From Chryseobacterium viscerum (GTDB lineage: Bacteria; Bacteroidota; Bacteroidia; Flavobacteriales; Weeksellaceae), in NCBI RefSeq assembly GCF_025949665.1, contig NZ_JAPDFT010000001.1, forward strand, positions 1-64,000: a stretch of 64,000 bases of DNA, given 5' to 3'. Shown here piece by piece: positions 16,865 to 26,807 of the stretch. The notes below the pieces were generated by a model. That model saw nothing but the letters and a program-made list of their open reading frames with translations. It was not told the origin of the DNA and ran no database searches. Position 1 is the first letter of the stretch; every line of letters begins with the position of its first letter. A program made the position numbers and the translations under genes.

Positions 16865-18229
16865 ATGTCTTTAAAAAGAAAGATAGCCTTAACAATCAGT
16901 ATCGCCTTTTCATTACTTTTTGGAATGGTAATGGCGGTCATTTATTTATCTTTTAATGATTTCAGAAGGGATGAATTTAAAGAGCGTTTCAGACAGAGAC
17001 TTGAATTTACTTCCCATTTCATCTCAAAATCCAAAGACTTTGAGGAGGAAGCTCCGGTTTTCTTCAATGAAAATTCAGATAACATTCTTTTGAATGAAAA
17101 GATTTTAATTTTCAACGAGAAAAAAGAGTTAATCTACAGTACAATCAAGGACCGGAATGTCACTTGGGATAGTGCAATGCTTAAAGAACTGGATAAAAAG
17201 AAGATTATCTATACGGAAAGAACGGTTCCAGAGATTTATGCTGCACTCAGAACTATTAATGGCGAAGACTATTATATTCTTACCAGTGCCTTTGATACCA
17301 ACGGGAAATCGAAGTTGGGTTATCTTAAATACCTTTTGATTACGGCTTATGCCATGAGTACTCTTCTTATTGGCTTTTTCAGTTATTATTTTGTGGAAAA
17401 GTTCCTGCGTCCACTGGAAGATTTGAACAAGGAAATTTCTGAAGTGACAGCGCATAAACTTACGACTCAGATTCCTGTTGAGCAGTCTAATGATGAAGTC
17501 AGTGTTCTGGCCAAATCATTTAATACAATGATAGGAAGACTGGATGATGTATTTCAGTCACAAAAGGATTTTACCGCAAGTGCTTCCCATGAGATCAGGA
17601 CACCTATTACAAGAATGGCATTTCAGCTGGAGAATCTCATAAAATTTGAAGAACATTCTCCGGAAACCCTGTCTTCTTTGCAACAGATTCAGCGGGATGT
17701 GTACCAGTTGTCGGATTTGACGAACTCGCTTTTGCTGCTTACAAAATTTGACAAAGAAAATATTCAGAGTATTTATGAGGAAGTAAGGATTGATGAAGTC
17801 ATCTTTGAAGCGTTTGAAGCAGTTGAAAAAAGTTATCCACAGCTTAAGCTGGATTTTCTTATTAACGAAGATAGTTCCGAGAATGCTTTTCTTATGATAA
17901 AAGGAATTCAATCACTATTGGTTATCGTCTTTATTAATCTCTTTAAAAATGCGGCGGTGTATTCTGACAATACGGAAGTGAATGTCCTGATCACCGAAAC
18001 GGATGATAATCTTTATGTAGAAGTTATTTCTCATGGAAATACGATTTCTGAAGATGAGCAGGCCAAACTGTTTGAAGCTTTTACAAGAGGAAATAATGCC
18101 CAGAATATTGCAGGATCGGGCTTAGGTCTTAGGATTGTTAAAAGAATTCTGGAATATCATGACGCAGATATCCTATATTCCTCTCCTCAGGAATATATTA
18201 ATAAATTCACTTTAATTTTTAAAAAATGA
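16865..18229 (+). CDS. Sensor histidine kinase
   Basis: A 454-residue inner-membrane kinase. Two membrane segments (about 8-30 and 153-177) flank a periplasmic sensor region of some 120 residues; a HAMP linker follows, then HisKA with the phospho-accepting His242 in ASHEIRTPI, and the ATP-binding domain with NLFKNA and GSGLGLRIV. Its ATG follows the regulator's stop directly, so the pair is cotranscribed. The nearby cation efflux genes suggest it senses metal in the periplasm; that is inference. Confidence 0.92.
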   Translation: MSLKRKIALTISIAFSLLFGMVMAVIYLSFNDFRRDEFKERFRQRLEFTSHFISKSKDFEEEAPVFFNENSDNILLNEKILIFNEKKELIYSTIKDRNVTWDSAMLKELDKKKIIYTERTVPEIYAALRTINGEDYYILTSAFDTNGKSKLGYLKYLLITAYAMSTLLIGFFSYYFVEKFLRPLEDLNKEISEVTAHKLTTQIPVEQSNDEVSVLAKSFNTMIGRLDDVFQSQKDFTASASHEIRTPITRMAFQLENLIKFEEHSPETLSSLQQIQRDVYQLSDLTNSLLLLTKFDKENIQSIYEEVRIDEVIFEAFEAVEKSYPQLKLDFLINEDSSENAFLMIKGIQSLLVIVFINLFKNAAVYSDNTEVNVLITETDDNLYVEVISHGNTISEDEQAKLFEAFTRGNNAQNIAGSGLGLRIVKRILEYHDADILYSSPQEYINKFTLIFKK

Positions 18230-18233
18230 TATT

Positions 18234-18271
18234 CAAAAGCAACTGACCTCAAAAACCAGTTGCTTTTTTTG
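18234..18271 (+). terminator. Terminator after the two-component pair
   Basis: Stem AAAAGCAACTG / CAGTTGCTTTT with a T run, so the kinase operon ends before the efflux genes start. Confidence 0.85.
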
Positions 18272-18449
18272 TTAAACTCAGGATTAAATTTTTAATAAAA
18301 AATTCAACTCTTGGAGAATAAAATAAACTTTTAATTGGAGTTTTCTTCTTTGAAACGGCCTGTAGGAGGAGATTTTAATTTTATTTTAAGCGTCATTTAA
18401 GTTTCTTTTAATAGCATCAAAGCAATTTTGTAATTTAAAAAGAAAAACA

Positions 18450-19691
18450 ATGAACAGAATTGCAGTGCTGTGTCTCGCCGTTTCCTCATTCATGGCAGCA
18501 CAACAGCAGATGTCTCTTTTGGATTGCGAAGAAGCCTTTCAGAAGAACAACCTCCAGCTGCTCGCCGAACAATACAACATCAATATGGCTGATGCAGATA
18601 TTCTGCAGGCTAAAATCTGGGAACTACCGCAATTAAGCGGACAATTCAATGCTTATAATCCCCAGGATAAAAAGATTTTTGATGTGGGACACTCAAAAGG
18701 AGCAGGAATTACTCAATTGATCTATATGGGTGGGAAAAAGAAAAACGAAATTGCTTTTGCCAAATCCAATAAAGAACTTGCACAACTTCAGTTTACCCAA
18801 CTGCTGGCTGATTTAAGATCTCAGCTTCGTTCCGCCTACTTCAACCTTTATTACGAAAAACTAAAACTGGAGAACACCAATAAGCAGTTAGGGTATATGA
18901 ATGATCTTTTAAACGCTTATCGTGTACAGTCTGCAAAAGGGAACGTTTCCCTTAAAGATGCAGTAAGGTTACAGAGTATTGTGATCCAGCTGAATCATGA
19001 TAAACTTGAGATCAGCAAAAATATTCTGGATTTTGAACAAAATCTCAAAGTTTTAACAGGAGTTTCGGAGGAAATAGAACCTACGATGTCTGAGTCTGAA
19101 GCTAAAGAATCGCTGGCAGCACAGCCATTCGGTGATGAAGAAGAACTGAAAAGCAAAGCGCTGGAAAATAATGCTGATTACCGATACAATCTGAAGCTCA
19201 TTGATAACAGCAAGTTATATGCACAGTGGCAGAAATCTTTGAATGTACCGGATGTGACAGTAGGCGCTGCATGGGATCAGGCAGGCGGAACTTTTAATAA
19301 TGAAGCGAACCTTACCTTAGGAATTCCTTTACCCTTATGGAAAGCGAATCAGGGAAATGTGATAAAAGCAAACTATGCTATTCAGCAGAATCAGAAAAAT
19401 GCTGACTTCCAGAAACTGACGCTGGAGACGAAAGTTCAGTCTGCGTATAAAACCTGGAAAGCTCAGTATGACCAGCTTTTGGATATCAAAACTACAGATC
19501 TGCAGAATATGGATCTTGTATACAACGGGATGCTGAACAATTTCAGAAAAGGAAATGTCAACCTGATTGAATTCACAGACTTTATGGATAGCTATAGGGA
19601 AACAGCCCTTCAGATCTATGATATGAAAAATGAGATCATGCAGTCAGCAGAACAGCTTAATCAACTAGTACAAACGAAAATCTTCTATTAA
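18450..19691 (+). CDS. TolC-family outer membrane efflux protein
   Basis: Outer-membrane channel of a three-part efflux pump. The 413-residue protein has a signal peptide (MNRIAVLCLAVSSFMAA) and the two-fold pattern of long helical hairpins of the family, with ELAQLQFTQLLADLRSQLR in the first half and the related ETKVQSAYKTWKAQYD in the second. It is somewhat short, as is usual for the CzcC/CusC type of Bacteroidota. The adaptor gene follows after 4 bases and the RND pump after that. Confidence 0.9.
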   Translation: MNRIAVLCLAVSSFMAAQQQMSLLDCEEAFQKNNLQLLAEQYNINMADADILQAKIWELPQLSGQFNAYNPQDKKIFDVGHSKGAGITQLIYMGGKKKNEIAFAKSNKELAQLQFTQLLADLRSQLRSAYFNLYYEKLKLENTNKQLGYMNDLLNAYRVQSAKGNVSLKDAVRLQSIVIQLNHDKLEISKNILDFEQNLKVLTGVSEEIEPTMSESEAKESLAAQPFGDEEELKSKALENNADYRYNLKLIDNSKLYAQWQKSLNVPDVTVGAAWDQAGGTFNNEANLTLGIPLPLWKANQGNVIKANYAIQQNQKNADFQKLTLETKVQSAYKTWKAQYDQLLDIKTTDLQNMDLVYNGMLNNFRKGNVNLIEFTDFMDSYRETALQIYDMKNEIMQSAEQLNQLVQTKIFY

Positions 19692-19695
19692 AATC

Positions 19696-20781
19696 ATGAG
19701 AACATATATTATTCCCGTATTGATGGTCCTTTCATTATTGGCCTGTTCAAAAAAAGAGGAAGAGAAAACCAATCACGCCAAAAAAGGATTCGAGCTGAGC
19801 AACACGATGCTGAATTCTATTTCCCTGGCAAAAGTTGAAAAAAAGAATATAGAAGATGAATACAGCTTTTACGGAAAGATCTCTGCAGATAAAAACAGTT
19901 ATATAGATGTTTACCCGCTGGTGGGAGGAAATGTGATGAGTGTAAACGTAGAATTGGGAGACTATGTGAAAAAAGGACAGGTGCTGGCAACCATCAGGAG
20001 TACCGAGCTTGCAGAAATTCAAAAGGATGTAAGCGATGCAAAAACAGATCTGGTAGTGGCAAAAAATAATCTTCGTGTTGCAAAGGAGCTGTATGAAGGA
20101 AAACTGAATACAGAAAGAGATGTCCTGGAAGCGAAAAGTCAGTTGCAAAAAGCCGAAGACCAGTTGCAGAGAGCTGCAGCAGTAAGTACGGTTTATAATG
20201 TGAAAACCGGAAATATATACAGTGTGGTAGCACCCATCAACGGTTATATTGTTCAGAAAAGTATCAATAAAGATATGCAGCTGAGAAGTGACAGAAGTGA
20301 TAACATCTTTGATGTTGCCAATACTACCAACGTATGGGCAATTATGAATGTCAACGAATCCGATATTGATAAAATCAGTCTTGGAATGAAAGCTCAGGTA
20401 TCTACTCTGTCTTATCCGGATAAAGTTTTTGACGGGAAAATTGATAAAATATTCAAGATTATTGATCCACAGACTAATGCCATGCAGGCAAGAGTGGTAT
20501 TGGATAATGCTAATGGACTTCTCATTCCGGACAGTAAAGCAACGATAAAAGTTTCCAGCCTGGAAAACAGTACGATGCTGACTGTTCCATCCAAAGCAGT
20601 GATTTTTGATGATAACAAGAGCTTTGTAGTGATTTTTAAATCAAGAACAGATGTGAAGGTCAGAGAAATTAAAGTGTTAAAGCAGGTAGGGGATGTCACC
20701 TATATTGCAGACGGTCTGAGAGAAGGGGAGGAGGTGATTACCAACAATCAGCTGCTGATATACCGTTCACTGAACAGCTAG
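19696..20781 (+). CDS. RND efflux periplasmic adaptor, lipoprotein
   Basis: Membrane-fusion protein bridging the inner-membrane pump and the outer-membrane channel. The 361-residue protein has a lipobox (LSLLACS, Cys at about 17), a barrel-sandwich lipoyl half (YPLVGGNVMSVNVELGDYVKKG), a helical hairpin rich in Lys, Glu and Ala, the second lipoyl half (VVAPINGYIVQKS), then the beta-barrel and membrane-proximal domains. No Met-rich metal-binding N-terminus like that of CusB is seen. Confidence 0.92.
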   Translation: MRTYIIPVLMVLSLLACSKKEEEKTNHAKKGFELSNTMLNSISLAKVEKKNIEDEYSFYGKISADKNSYIDVYPLVGGNVMSVNVELGDYVKKGQVLATIRSTELAEIQKDVSDAKTDLVVAKNNLRVAKELYEGKLNTERDVLEAKSQLQKAEDQLQRAAAVSTVYNVKTGNIYSVVAPINGYIVQKSINKDMQLRSDRSDNIFDVANTTNVWAIMNVNESDIDKISLGMKAQVSTLSYPDKVFDGKIDKIFKIIDPQTNAMQARVVLDNANGLLIPDSKATIKVSSLENSTMLTVPSKAVIFDDNKSFVVIFKSRTDVKVREIKVLKQVGDVTYIADGLREGEEVITNNQLLIYRSLNS

Positions 20782-20851
20782 TCTTAATTAAACCATTAAG
20801 AATATTGATATTTTTCTTTAACGGCTTTTTTAGGTCATCAATTTATCTATC

Positions 20852-23800
20852 ATGAATAAATTCATAAAAAATATAATCGCTTTTTCATTAAAAAATAAAG
20901 CATTTACTTTTATCTGGGTAGCGATTTTAGCCATCTCCGGTTTTATAAGTTTCAAAAATATGCCTATTGAAGCTTTTCCGGATGTTACCAATACTCAGAT
21001 TGTAATCATTACCCAATGGAATGGGCGAAGTGCAGAAGAAGTAGAACGTTTTGTCACTACCCCCATCGAATTGGCGATGAGCCCGGTTCAGAAGAAAACA
21101 AGTGTGAGAAGTACCACAATGTTTGGACTTTCCATTGTTAAAATTCTGTTTGACGATGGGGTGGACGATACTTTTGCCAGAAATCAGGTCAACAACCAAT
21201 TAAGAACCATTAGCCTTCCTGATGAGGTAGATCCGGAAGTACAGCCACCCTACGGGCCAACCGGTGAGATTTTCAGATATACACTTGAAAGTAAAACAAA
21301 AGATTCAAGGGCATTACTTACTCTGCAAAATTGGGTTATAGACCGTGCTTTAAGAGGTGTTCCGGGAGTTGCGGATATCAATGTTTTCGGAGGCCAGGAT
21401 AAAGTTTTTGAATTAAGTATAGACCCAAGAGCATTGGATAAATACAACCTGACTCCGCTTCAGGTATATGATGCTGTTACCAAGAGCAACCTGAATGTAG
21501 GAGGTGACGTCATTGAAAAAAATGGGCAGGCCTATGTAGTAAGAGGGATCGGTTTGGTGAAATCAGTGGCCGATATCGGAAATATTACCATTCAGAATGA
21601 CAGCGGAAACCCTGTTCTGGTAAAAAATGTAGCAGAAGTTCATGAAAGTTCTATGCCTAGAGTAGGACAGGCTGCCCTGAACCAACATGATGATACGGTA
21701 GAAGGAATTGTTGTGATGAGAAAAGGAGAGAATCCAAGGGAGGTTTTGGTGGGAGTGAAGGCTAAAATTAAAGAACTTAACGAAAAGATACTTCCAAAGG
21801 ACGTCAAAATGGTTACTTTCTATGATCGTGACAATCTGATGGACTTTACTACTCATACCGTAATGCACAACCTTATCGAAGGAATTGTTCTGGTAACGGT
21901 AATCGTTTTAATCTTTATGGCCGACTGGAGAACAACATTGATCGTTTCCATTATCATTCCTCTGTCCTTACTCTTTGCATTTCTATGTTTAAAACTGGCC
22001 GGAATGAGTGCTAACCTGCTTTCATTAGGAGCGGTAGACTTCGGGATTATCATAGACGGAGCCGTCGTCATGGTAGAAGGTCTCTTTGTAATGCTGGATC
22101 ATAAAGCGAAGCGGTACGGAATGGAGAAGTTTAATAAACTCGCCAAAGGAGGCTGGATCAAGCAGACCGGAACCGGATTGGGGAAAGCGATCTTCTTTTC
22201 AAAATTAATCATCATTACTTCTTTGATTCCTATTTTCTCATTTCAGAAAGTAGAAGGGAAAATGTTCTCTCCTCTGGCTTTTACATTGGGGTTTGCACTA
22301 ATTGGAGCATTAATATTTACGTTAACGCTGGTTCCTGTTCTTTCACATATCCTCTTAAATAAAAATGTAAGAGAAAAAAATAACCCATTTGTTAATTTCT
22401 GGGATAGAATTGTTTTGAAAGGCTTTAATTTAACATTTAAGCATAAAAAAACGAGTATGATTGTTGCGATTTCTTTCCTGGCAGTCACTTTATTTTCCGG
22501 TAAATTTTTGGGAACGGAATTCCTGCCTCAGTTGAATGAAGGTTCACTTTGGATCACAGCCGAAATGCCAATGAGCTCTTCATTAAAAGAATCTCTGAAA
22601 ACAGCAGACCTTTTAAAGAAAGATATTATGAGTTTCTCTGAAGTGACAGATGTTCTTGCGCAGACAGGAAGAAGTAATGACGGAACCGACCCCAATGGAT
22701 TTGGATTCGTACAGTTTGCTGTCAACCTTAAACCAAGGGAAGAATGGAAACGTAAGATCACCTATGATGAGTTGATTAATGAAATTGATAAAAAACTCAG
22801 AAGCTATCAGGGAATAACTTTCAACTATTCCCAGCCGATTTCGGATAATGTAGCGGAAGCAGTAGCAGGCTTTAAAGCCGAAAACGGAATCAAAATCTAT
22901 GGTGATAATCTAGAAACTCTGGATAAAATAGCTAATGAAGTTCTATTAAAAATTAAAGATGTAGAAGGAGTAAAAGATCCCGGAATTATTAAAAATATCG
23001 GCCAGCCGGAAGTAAGTGTCGTACTGGATAGAGATAAAATGGCTGCTTATGGTGTAATGCCGGCAGATGCACAGGCCGTATTGGAGATGGCTTTTGGTGG
23101 AAAAACCGCTTCAGAAATGTTTGATGGCGAAAGGAAGTTCCCGATCCGTCTGCGCTATTCTCAGGAATACAGAACCAATGAAAACGATATTGCAGCTTTG
23201 ATGGTTCCTACACAGGATGGATCAAAGATTCCTTTAAAAGAAATAAGTACCATTGTTAAGGATAATGGAGCTGCATTTATTTATCGGGACAATATCAAGC
23301 GATATATCGGGGTTAAATTCTCAATCCGTGACAGAGATTTGGGAAGTACAATTGCCGATGCCCAGAAAAAAGTTGAAACTATTGAGCTTCTGGACGGTTA
23401 TTCTGTAGGATGGACCGGTCAGTTTGAAAACCAGCAGCGGGCCTCTCACAGATTGACACAGGTAGTACCTGTAAGTATTCTGATGATTTTCTTCCTCTTG
23501 TTTATCCTGTTTGGAAATATGAAAGATTCTCTTCTTGTATTGGCCAATGTTCCTTTTGCTTTAATAGGAGGAATCATCGCATTGCATGTTACCGGAATCA
23601 ATTTTGGAATCTCTGCCGGAGTAGGTATGATTGCTCTTCTGGGAATTTGTATCCAGAATGGAGTAATTCTTATCACAGAATTTCATCAGAATGTGAAAGA
23701 CGGTCTCGATATAGACTCCGCGATACTAAATGGGGTGAAATCCAGAACAAGACCCGTAATTATGACAGCGCTTATGGCCTCTATCGGATTGATGCCGGCA

Positions 23801-23950
23801 GCATTGTCTACAGGAATCGGGTCGGAATCCCAAAAACCTCTTGCAATTGTCATTATTGGAGGGCTGATTACAGCTACCGTCCTTACACTGCTTATTTTTC
23901 CAATTATTTTCTGGATATTCAACCGGACAAAAAAGCTCAGCCACATGTAA
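20852..23950 (+). CDS. CzcA-type heavy-metal RND efflux pump
   Basis: A 1032-residue inner-membrane proton/cation antiporter with the 12-helix RND plan and two large periplasmic loops. The fourth membrane helix carries DFGxxxDGAVxxVE (Asp396, Asp402, Glu409), the pattern of CzcA-type pumps for divalent cations (Co, Zn, Cd or Ni), not the CusA pattern for Cu(I)/Ag(I). N-terminal PIEAFPDVTNTQ is family-typical. With the preceding channel and adaptor it makes a complete pump; the response-regulator pair upstream is the likely regulator. Confidence 0.94.
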   Translation: MNKFIKNIIAFSLKNKAFTFIWVAILAISGFISFKNMPIEAFPDVTNTQIVIITQWNGRSAEEVERFVTTPIELAMSPVQKKTSVRSTTMFGLSIVKILFDDGVDDTFARNQVNNQLRTISLPDEVDPEVQPPYGPTGEIFRYTLESKTKDSRALLTLQNWVIDRALRGVPGVADINVFGGQDKVFELSIDPRALDKYNLTPLQVYDAVTKSNLNVGGDVIEKNGQAYVVRGIGLVKSVADIGNITIQNDSGNPVLVKNVAEVHESSMPRVGQAALNQHDDTVEGIVVMRKGENPREVLVGVKAKIKELNEKILPKDVKMVTFYDRDNLMDFTTHTVMHNLIEGIVLVTVIVLIFMADWRTTLIVSIIIPLSLLFAFLCLKLAGMSANLLSLGAVDFGIIIDGAVVMVEGLFVMLDHKAKRYGMEKFNKLAKGGWIKQTGTGLGKAIFFSKLIIITSLIPIFSFQKVEGKMFSPLAFTLGFALIGALIFTLTLVPVLSHILLNKNVREKNNPFVNFWDRIVLKGFNLTFKHKKTSMIVAISFLAVTLFSGKFLGTEFLPQLNEGSLWITAEMPMSSSLKESLKTADLLKKDIMSFSEVTDVLAQTGRSNDGTDPNGFGFVQFAVNLKPREEWKRKITYDELINEIDKKLRSYQGITFNYSQPISDNVAEAVAGFKAENGIKIYGDNLETLDKIANEVLLKIKDVEGVKDPGIIKNIGQPEVSVVLDRDKMAAYGVMPADAQAVLEMAFGGKTASEMFDGERKFPIRLRYSQEYRTNENDIAALMVPTQDGSKIPLKEISTIVKDNGAAFIYRDNIKRYIGVKFSIRDRDLGSTIADAQKKVETIELLDGYSVGWTGQFENQQRASHRLTQVVPVSILMIFFLLFILFGNMKDSLLVLANVPFALIGGIIALHVTGINFGISAGVGMIALLGICIQNGVILITEFHQNVKDGLDIDSAILNGVKSRTRPVIMTALMASIGLMPAALSTGIGSESQKPLAIVIIGGLITATVLTLLIFPIIFWIFNRTKKLSHM

Positions 23951-23974
23951 TTTTCTTTCATTTATATATTAATT

Positions 23975-24007
23975 GAGCCTGGAATATTCTGTATTTCAGG
24001 CTTTTTA
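23975..24007 (+). terminator. Terminator after the efflux operon
   Basis: Stem AGCCTGGAATA / TATTTCAGGCT (one mismatch) followed by T's; separates the pump from tuf. Confidence 0.8.
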
Positions 24008-24151
24008 ATAAAAGGTTTCAGAAAGTTTTTTTCAATTCGGAAAAATGTGTAAATTTGCAGTCTCAATACGTTAAATATAAGGTTTGTCCTTCACTGGATG
24101 AGAATATTGAAAGTTTTTTTAATAAAAAGTTTTTGGTATTTAAAAATTCAT

Positions 24152-24159
24152 TATATTTG
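24152..24159 (+). promoter_or_regulatory. tuf promoter -7 box
   Basis: TATATTTG followed by CACAC, 43 bases before tuf. A second candidate box, TAAATTTG, lies about 100 bases further upstream, so tuf may have two promoters. Confidence 0.7.
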
Positions 24160-24202
24160 CACACCGAAAATTTGAAAAACAATAAATAAATAATTTTAAA
24201 TC

Positions 24203-25414
24203 ATGGCAAAGGAAACGTTTAATCGTAACAAACCACACTTGAACATTGGTACTATTGGTCACGTTGACCATGGTAAAACTACTCTTACAGCTGCTATTTC
24301 TGCTGTATTAGCTAGCAAAGGTCTTGCTGAGAAAAAAGACTTCTCTGCAATTGACTCTGCTCCAGAAGAAAAAGAAAGAGGTATTACTATCAATACTGCT
24401 CACATCGAATACGAAACTGAAAAAAGACACTATGCTCACGTTGACTGTCCAGGTCACGCCGACTATGTTAAGAACATGGTAACTGGTGCTGCTCAAATGG
24501 ATGGAGCTATCGTAGTATGTGCTGCAACTGACGGTCCTATGCCTCAGACTAGAGAACATATCCTACTTTGCCGTCAGGTAAACGTACCAAGAATCGTTGT
24601 TTTCATGAACAAAGTTGACATGGTAGATGATCCAGAGTTATTAGAGCTTGTTGAAATGGAGCTTAGAGACTTATTATCTACTTACGAATTTGACGGAGAC
24701 AACTCTCCAGTAATTCAAGGTTCTGCACTAGGAGCTCTTACTGCAGCTACTGCATCTCCTGCTAACACAGAAGATAAGTGGTTCAAGAGCGTTGAAGAAT
24801 TGATGGATGCTGTTGATACTTGGATCGAGCAACCACCAAGAGATACTGAAAAGCCATTCTTGATGCCAATCGAAGACGTATTCTCTATTACAGGTAGAGG
24901 TACTGTAGCAACTGGTAGAATCGAGGCTGGTGTTATCAACACTGGTGATCCAGTTGATATCGTAGGTATGGGTGACGAAAAATTAACTTCTACTATTACA
25001 GGAGTTGAGATGTTCAGAAAGATCCTAGATAGAGGTGAAGCTGGAGATAACGTAGGTCTATTGTTGAGAGGTATTGAAAAAACTGACATCAAGAGAGGTA
25101 TGGTTATCGCTAAGAAAGATTCAGTTAAGCCACACAAAAAATTCAAAGCTTCTGTTTATATCCTTTCTAAAGAAGAAGGTGGACGTCACACTCCATTCCA
25201 CAACAAATACCGTCCTCAGTTCTACGTAAGAACTACTGACGTTACAGGTGAAATCTTCTTACCAGAAGGTGTAGAAATGGTAATGCCTGGTGATAACTTA
25301 GAGATCACTGTAGAATTGTTACAACCAATCGCTCTTAACGTAGGTCTTAGATTTGCGATCAGAGAAGGAGGTAGAACAGTTGGTTCAGGTCAGGTTACTG
25401 AAATCTTAGACTAA
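24203..25414 (+). CDS. tuf: Elongation factor Tu
   Basis: GTPase that delivers aminoacyl-tRNA to the ribosome. The 403-residue protein has the G1 loop [18 protein letters not shown] and GSAL motifs, then the two beta-barrel domains with the [15 protein letters not shown] stretch. It is about eight residues longer than the usual 394-395 through an insert, [14 protein letters not shown], in the region just after the GSAL motif. Codon use is strongly biased, as expected for a highly expressed gene. It is the only copy in the window and is separated from secE by a terminator and tRNA-Trp. Confidence 0.97.
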   Translation: MAKETFNRNKPHLNIGTIGHVDHGKTTLTAAISAVLASKGLAEKKDFSAIDSAPEEKERGITINTAHIEYETEKRHYAHVDCPGHADYVKNMVTGAAQMDGAIVVCAATDGPMPQTREHILLCRQVNVPRIVVFMNKVDMVDDPELLELVEMELRDLLSTYEFDGDNSPVIQGSALGALTAATASPANTEDKWFKSVEELMDAVDTWIEQPPRDTEKPFLMPIEDVFSITGRGTVATGRIEAGVINTGDPVDIVGMGDEKLTSTITGVEMFRKILDRGEAGDNVGLLLRGIEKTDIKRGMVIAKKDSVKPHKKFKASVYILSKEEGGRHTPFHNKYRPQFYVRTTDVTGEIFLPEGVEMVMPGDNLEITVELLQPIALNVGLRFAIREGGRTVGSGQVTEILD

Positions 25415-25430
25415 TTATCTAAAAATAAAT

Positions 25431-25468
25431 AAAGGCTTCCGAAAGGAAACTCTCGGAAGCCTTTTTAT
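25431..25468 (+). terminator. Terminator after tuf
   Basis: Stem AAGGCTTCCGA / TCGGAAGCCTT followed by a T run, three bases before tRNA-Trp. Confidence 0.85.
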
Positions 25469-25470
25469 CT

Positions 25471-25541
25471 ACGGGCATCGTCCAATGGTAGGATACCGGT
25501 CTCCAAAACCGTTGATCAGGGTTCGAATCCTTGTGCCCGTG
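25471..25541 (+). tRNA. tRNA-Trp (CCA)
   Basis: 71 bases; acceptor ACGGGCA / TGCCCGT, anticodon CCA within CTCCAAA, T arm GGTTCGAATCC. It sits between tuf and secE, the usual place in Bacteroidota. Confidence 0.95.
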
Positions 25542-25553
25542 CAAATATAAATT

Positions 25554-25760
25554 ATGAGTTCATTTGTCGATTTTTTAAAAGGTTCTTATAACGAATTCAG
25601 ACATAAAGTTGAATGGCCAAAGTGGGCTGACCTTCAGTCATCTACTATTGTAGTGACTATTGCGACAGTGATTCTGGCATTATTCACTTTTGGAGTTGAT
25701 GAATTGTTTTCTAAATCAATCAGCAACATCATAGGAATGCTAATCAACTTGTTCAATTAA
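25554..25760 (+). CDS. secE: Preprotein translocase subunit SecE
   Basis: A 68-residue inner-membrane protein, the small single-span form of SecE: an amphipathic helix (LKGSYNEFRHKVEWPKW) followed by one membrane segment (STIVVTIATVILALFTFGV). It clamps SecY in the general secretion channel. It lies 12 bases after tRNA-Trp and 19 bases before nusG. Confidence 0.94.
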   Translation: MSSFVDFLKGSYNEFRHKVEWPKWADLQSSTIVVTIATVILALFTFGVDELFSKSISNIIGMLINLFN

Positions 25761-25779
25761 TTAAAAGTATTTTCCCATA

Positions 25780-26322
25780 ATGAGCGAATTGAAATGGTAT
25801 GTGCTGAAAGCTATCAGCGGACAGGAAAATAAAGTGAAAAACTATATTGAGACAGAAATCAAACGTCTAGGGTTTGATCAATACGTTACTCAAGTGGTTA
25901 TTCCTATGGAAAAGGTAATTCAAATTAGAAACGGAAAAAAAGTTCCTAAAGAGAGACCTTACTACCCTGGATACTTGATGATTGAAGCTGACCTGATGGG
26001 AGAAATTCCTCACGTTATCAAGAATATTCCCGGAGTTATTTCTTTCTTAAGTTTAACTAAAGGAGGTGATCCTGTTCCGATGAGAAAATCAGAGGTTAAC
26101 AGAATGCTTGGAAGAATGGATGAACTTTCAGAATTTGCAAGCGATGTTGAAATTCCTTATGTAGTAGGTGAAAACGTTAAAGTAATCGATGGACCTTTCA
26201 ACGGATTCAATGGTACAGTTGAGAAGATTCTTGAAGACAAAAAGAAAATTGAAGTTTCTGTATTGATCTTCGGTAGAAAAACTCCAATGGAACTAAGCTA
26301 CATGCAAGTAGAAAAAGTATAA
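25780..26322 (+). CDS. nusG: Transcription termination/antitermination protein NusG
   Basis: Binds RNA polymerase and couples it to the ribosome or to Rho. The 180-residue protein has the NGN domain (KWYVLKAISGQENKVK onwards) and a C-terminal KOW domain (VKVIDGPFNGFNGTV). Length matches the family. It forms a pair with secE and is followed by a terminator, so the ribosomal-protein genes further on have their own promoter. Confidence 0.96.
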   Translation: MSELKWYVLKAISGQENKVKNYIETEIKRLGFDQYVTQVVIPMEKVIQIRNGKKVPKERPYYPGYLMIEADLMGEIPHVIKNIPGVISFLSLTKGGDPVPMRKSEVNRMLGRMDELSEFASDVEIPYVVGENVKVIDGPFNGFNGTVEKILEDKKKIEVSVLIFGRKTPMELSYMQVEKV

Positions 26323-26340
26323 AATTACTTATAGAAATAT

Positions 26341-26373
26341 AAAAAAGACCGCTTAATAGCGGTCTTTTTGCTT
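26341..26373 (+). terminator. Terminator after nusG
   Basis: Stem AAAGACCGCT / AGCGGTCTTT (26344-26353 with 26358-26367) followed by T's. Confidence 0.85.
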
Positions 26374-26807
26374 TTATACTTTCATTCTTAAATTATAAAT
26401 ACCGTATGGCTGCCGGATATATATTTTCATAAAAAAAAAGACAAGGCTGAAACATTGAAAACATATTACAATGTTTTTTTGAAGAATTTTATTTTAAAAA
26501 TTTATTGTCATTATTCTGGCAGTATTTTCAAGTACAGGTATCCTGTTGATTGCTTTTGCGAAGGACTTTACTTCAATATAATTACTACTCCCGTAGAACC
26601 GTTTTTCTGAATTAAAGTCTTACGGATTCTTCAATTTATTTTCAGCTGGCATAGTTCTTGCAACCAAGCTGTTAACTAATCCATAAAATTTTATGTTTTT
26701 TAATTTCATACACTGTTTACAGGCGTATGGCAATTTTATGTTTTTTAAATAAATGTAAAGTTTGGATTAGTTACTCAAAACACAAGCTTATATAAACACA
26801 TAACCCA
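26374..26807. other. Intergenic region with a 17-base direct repeat
   Basis: 434 bases without a gene. It contains AATTTTATGTTTTTTAA twice, at 26687-26703 and 26732-26748, starts 45 bases apart, close to the start of the paralogue trio. A weak box TAAAGTTTG lies at about 26756-26764. The repeats could be a regulator's binding sites; nothing else was recognised. Confidence 0.5.

Noticed and set aside
23647..23976. 109-residue plus-strand ORF at the end of the RND pump gene
   Set aside because: It lies in another frame within the pump gene's conserved C-terminal part and has no coding pattern of its own.
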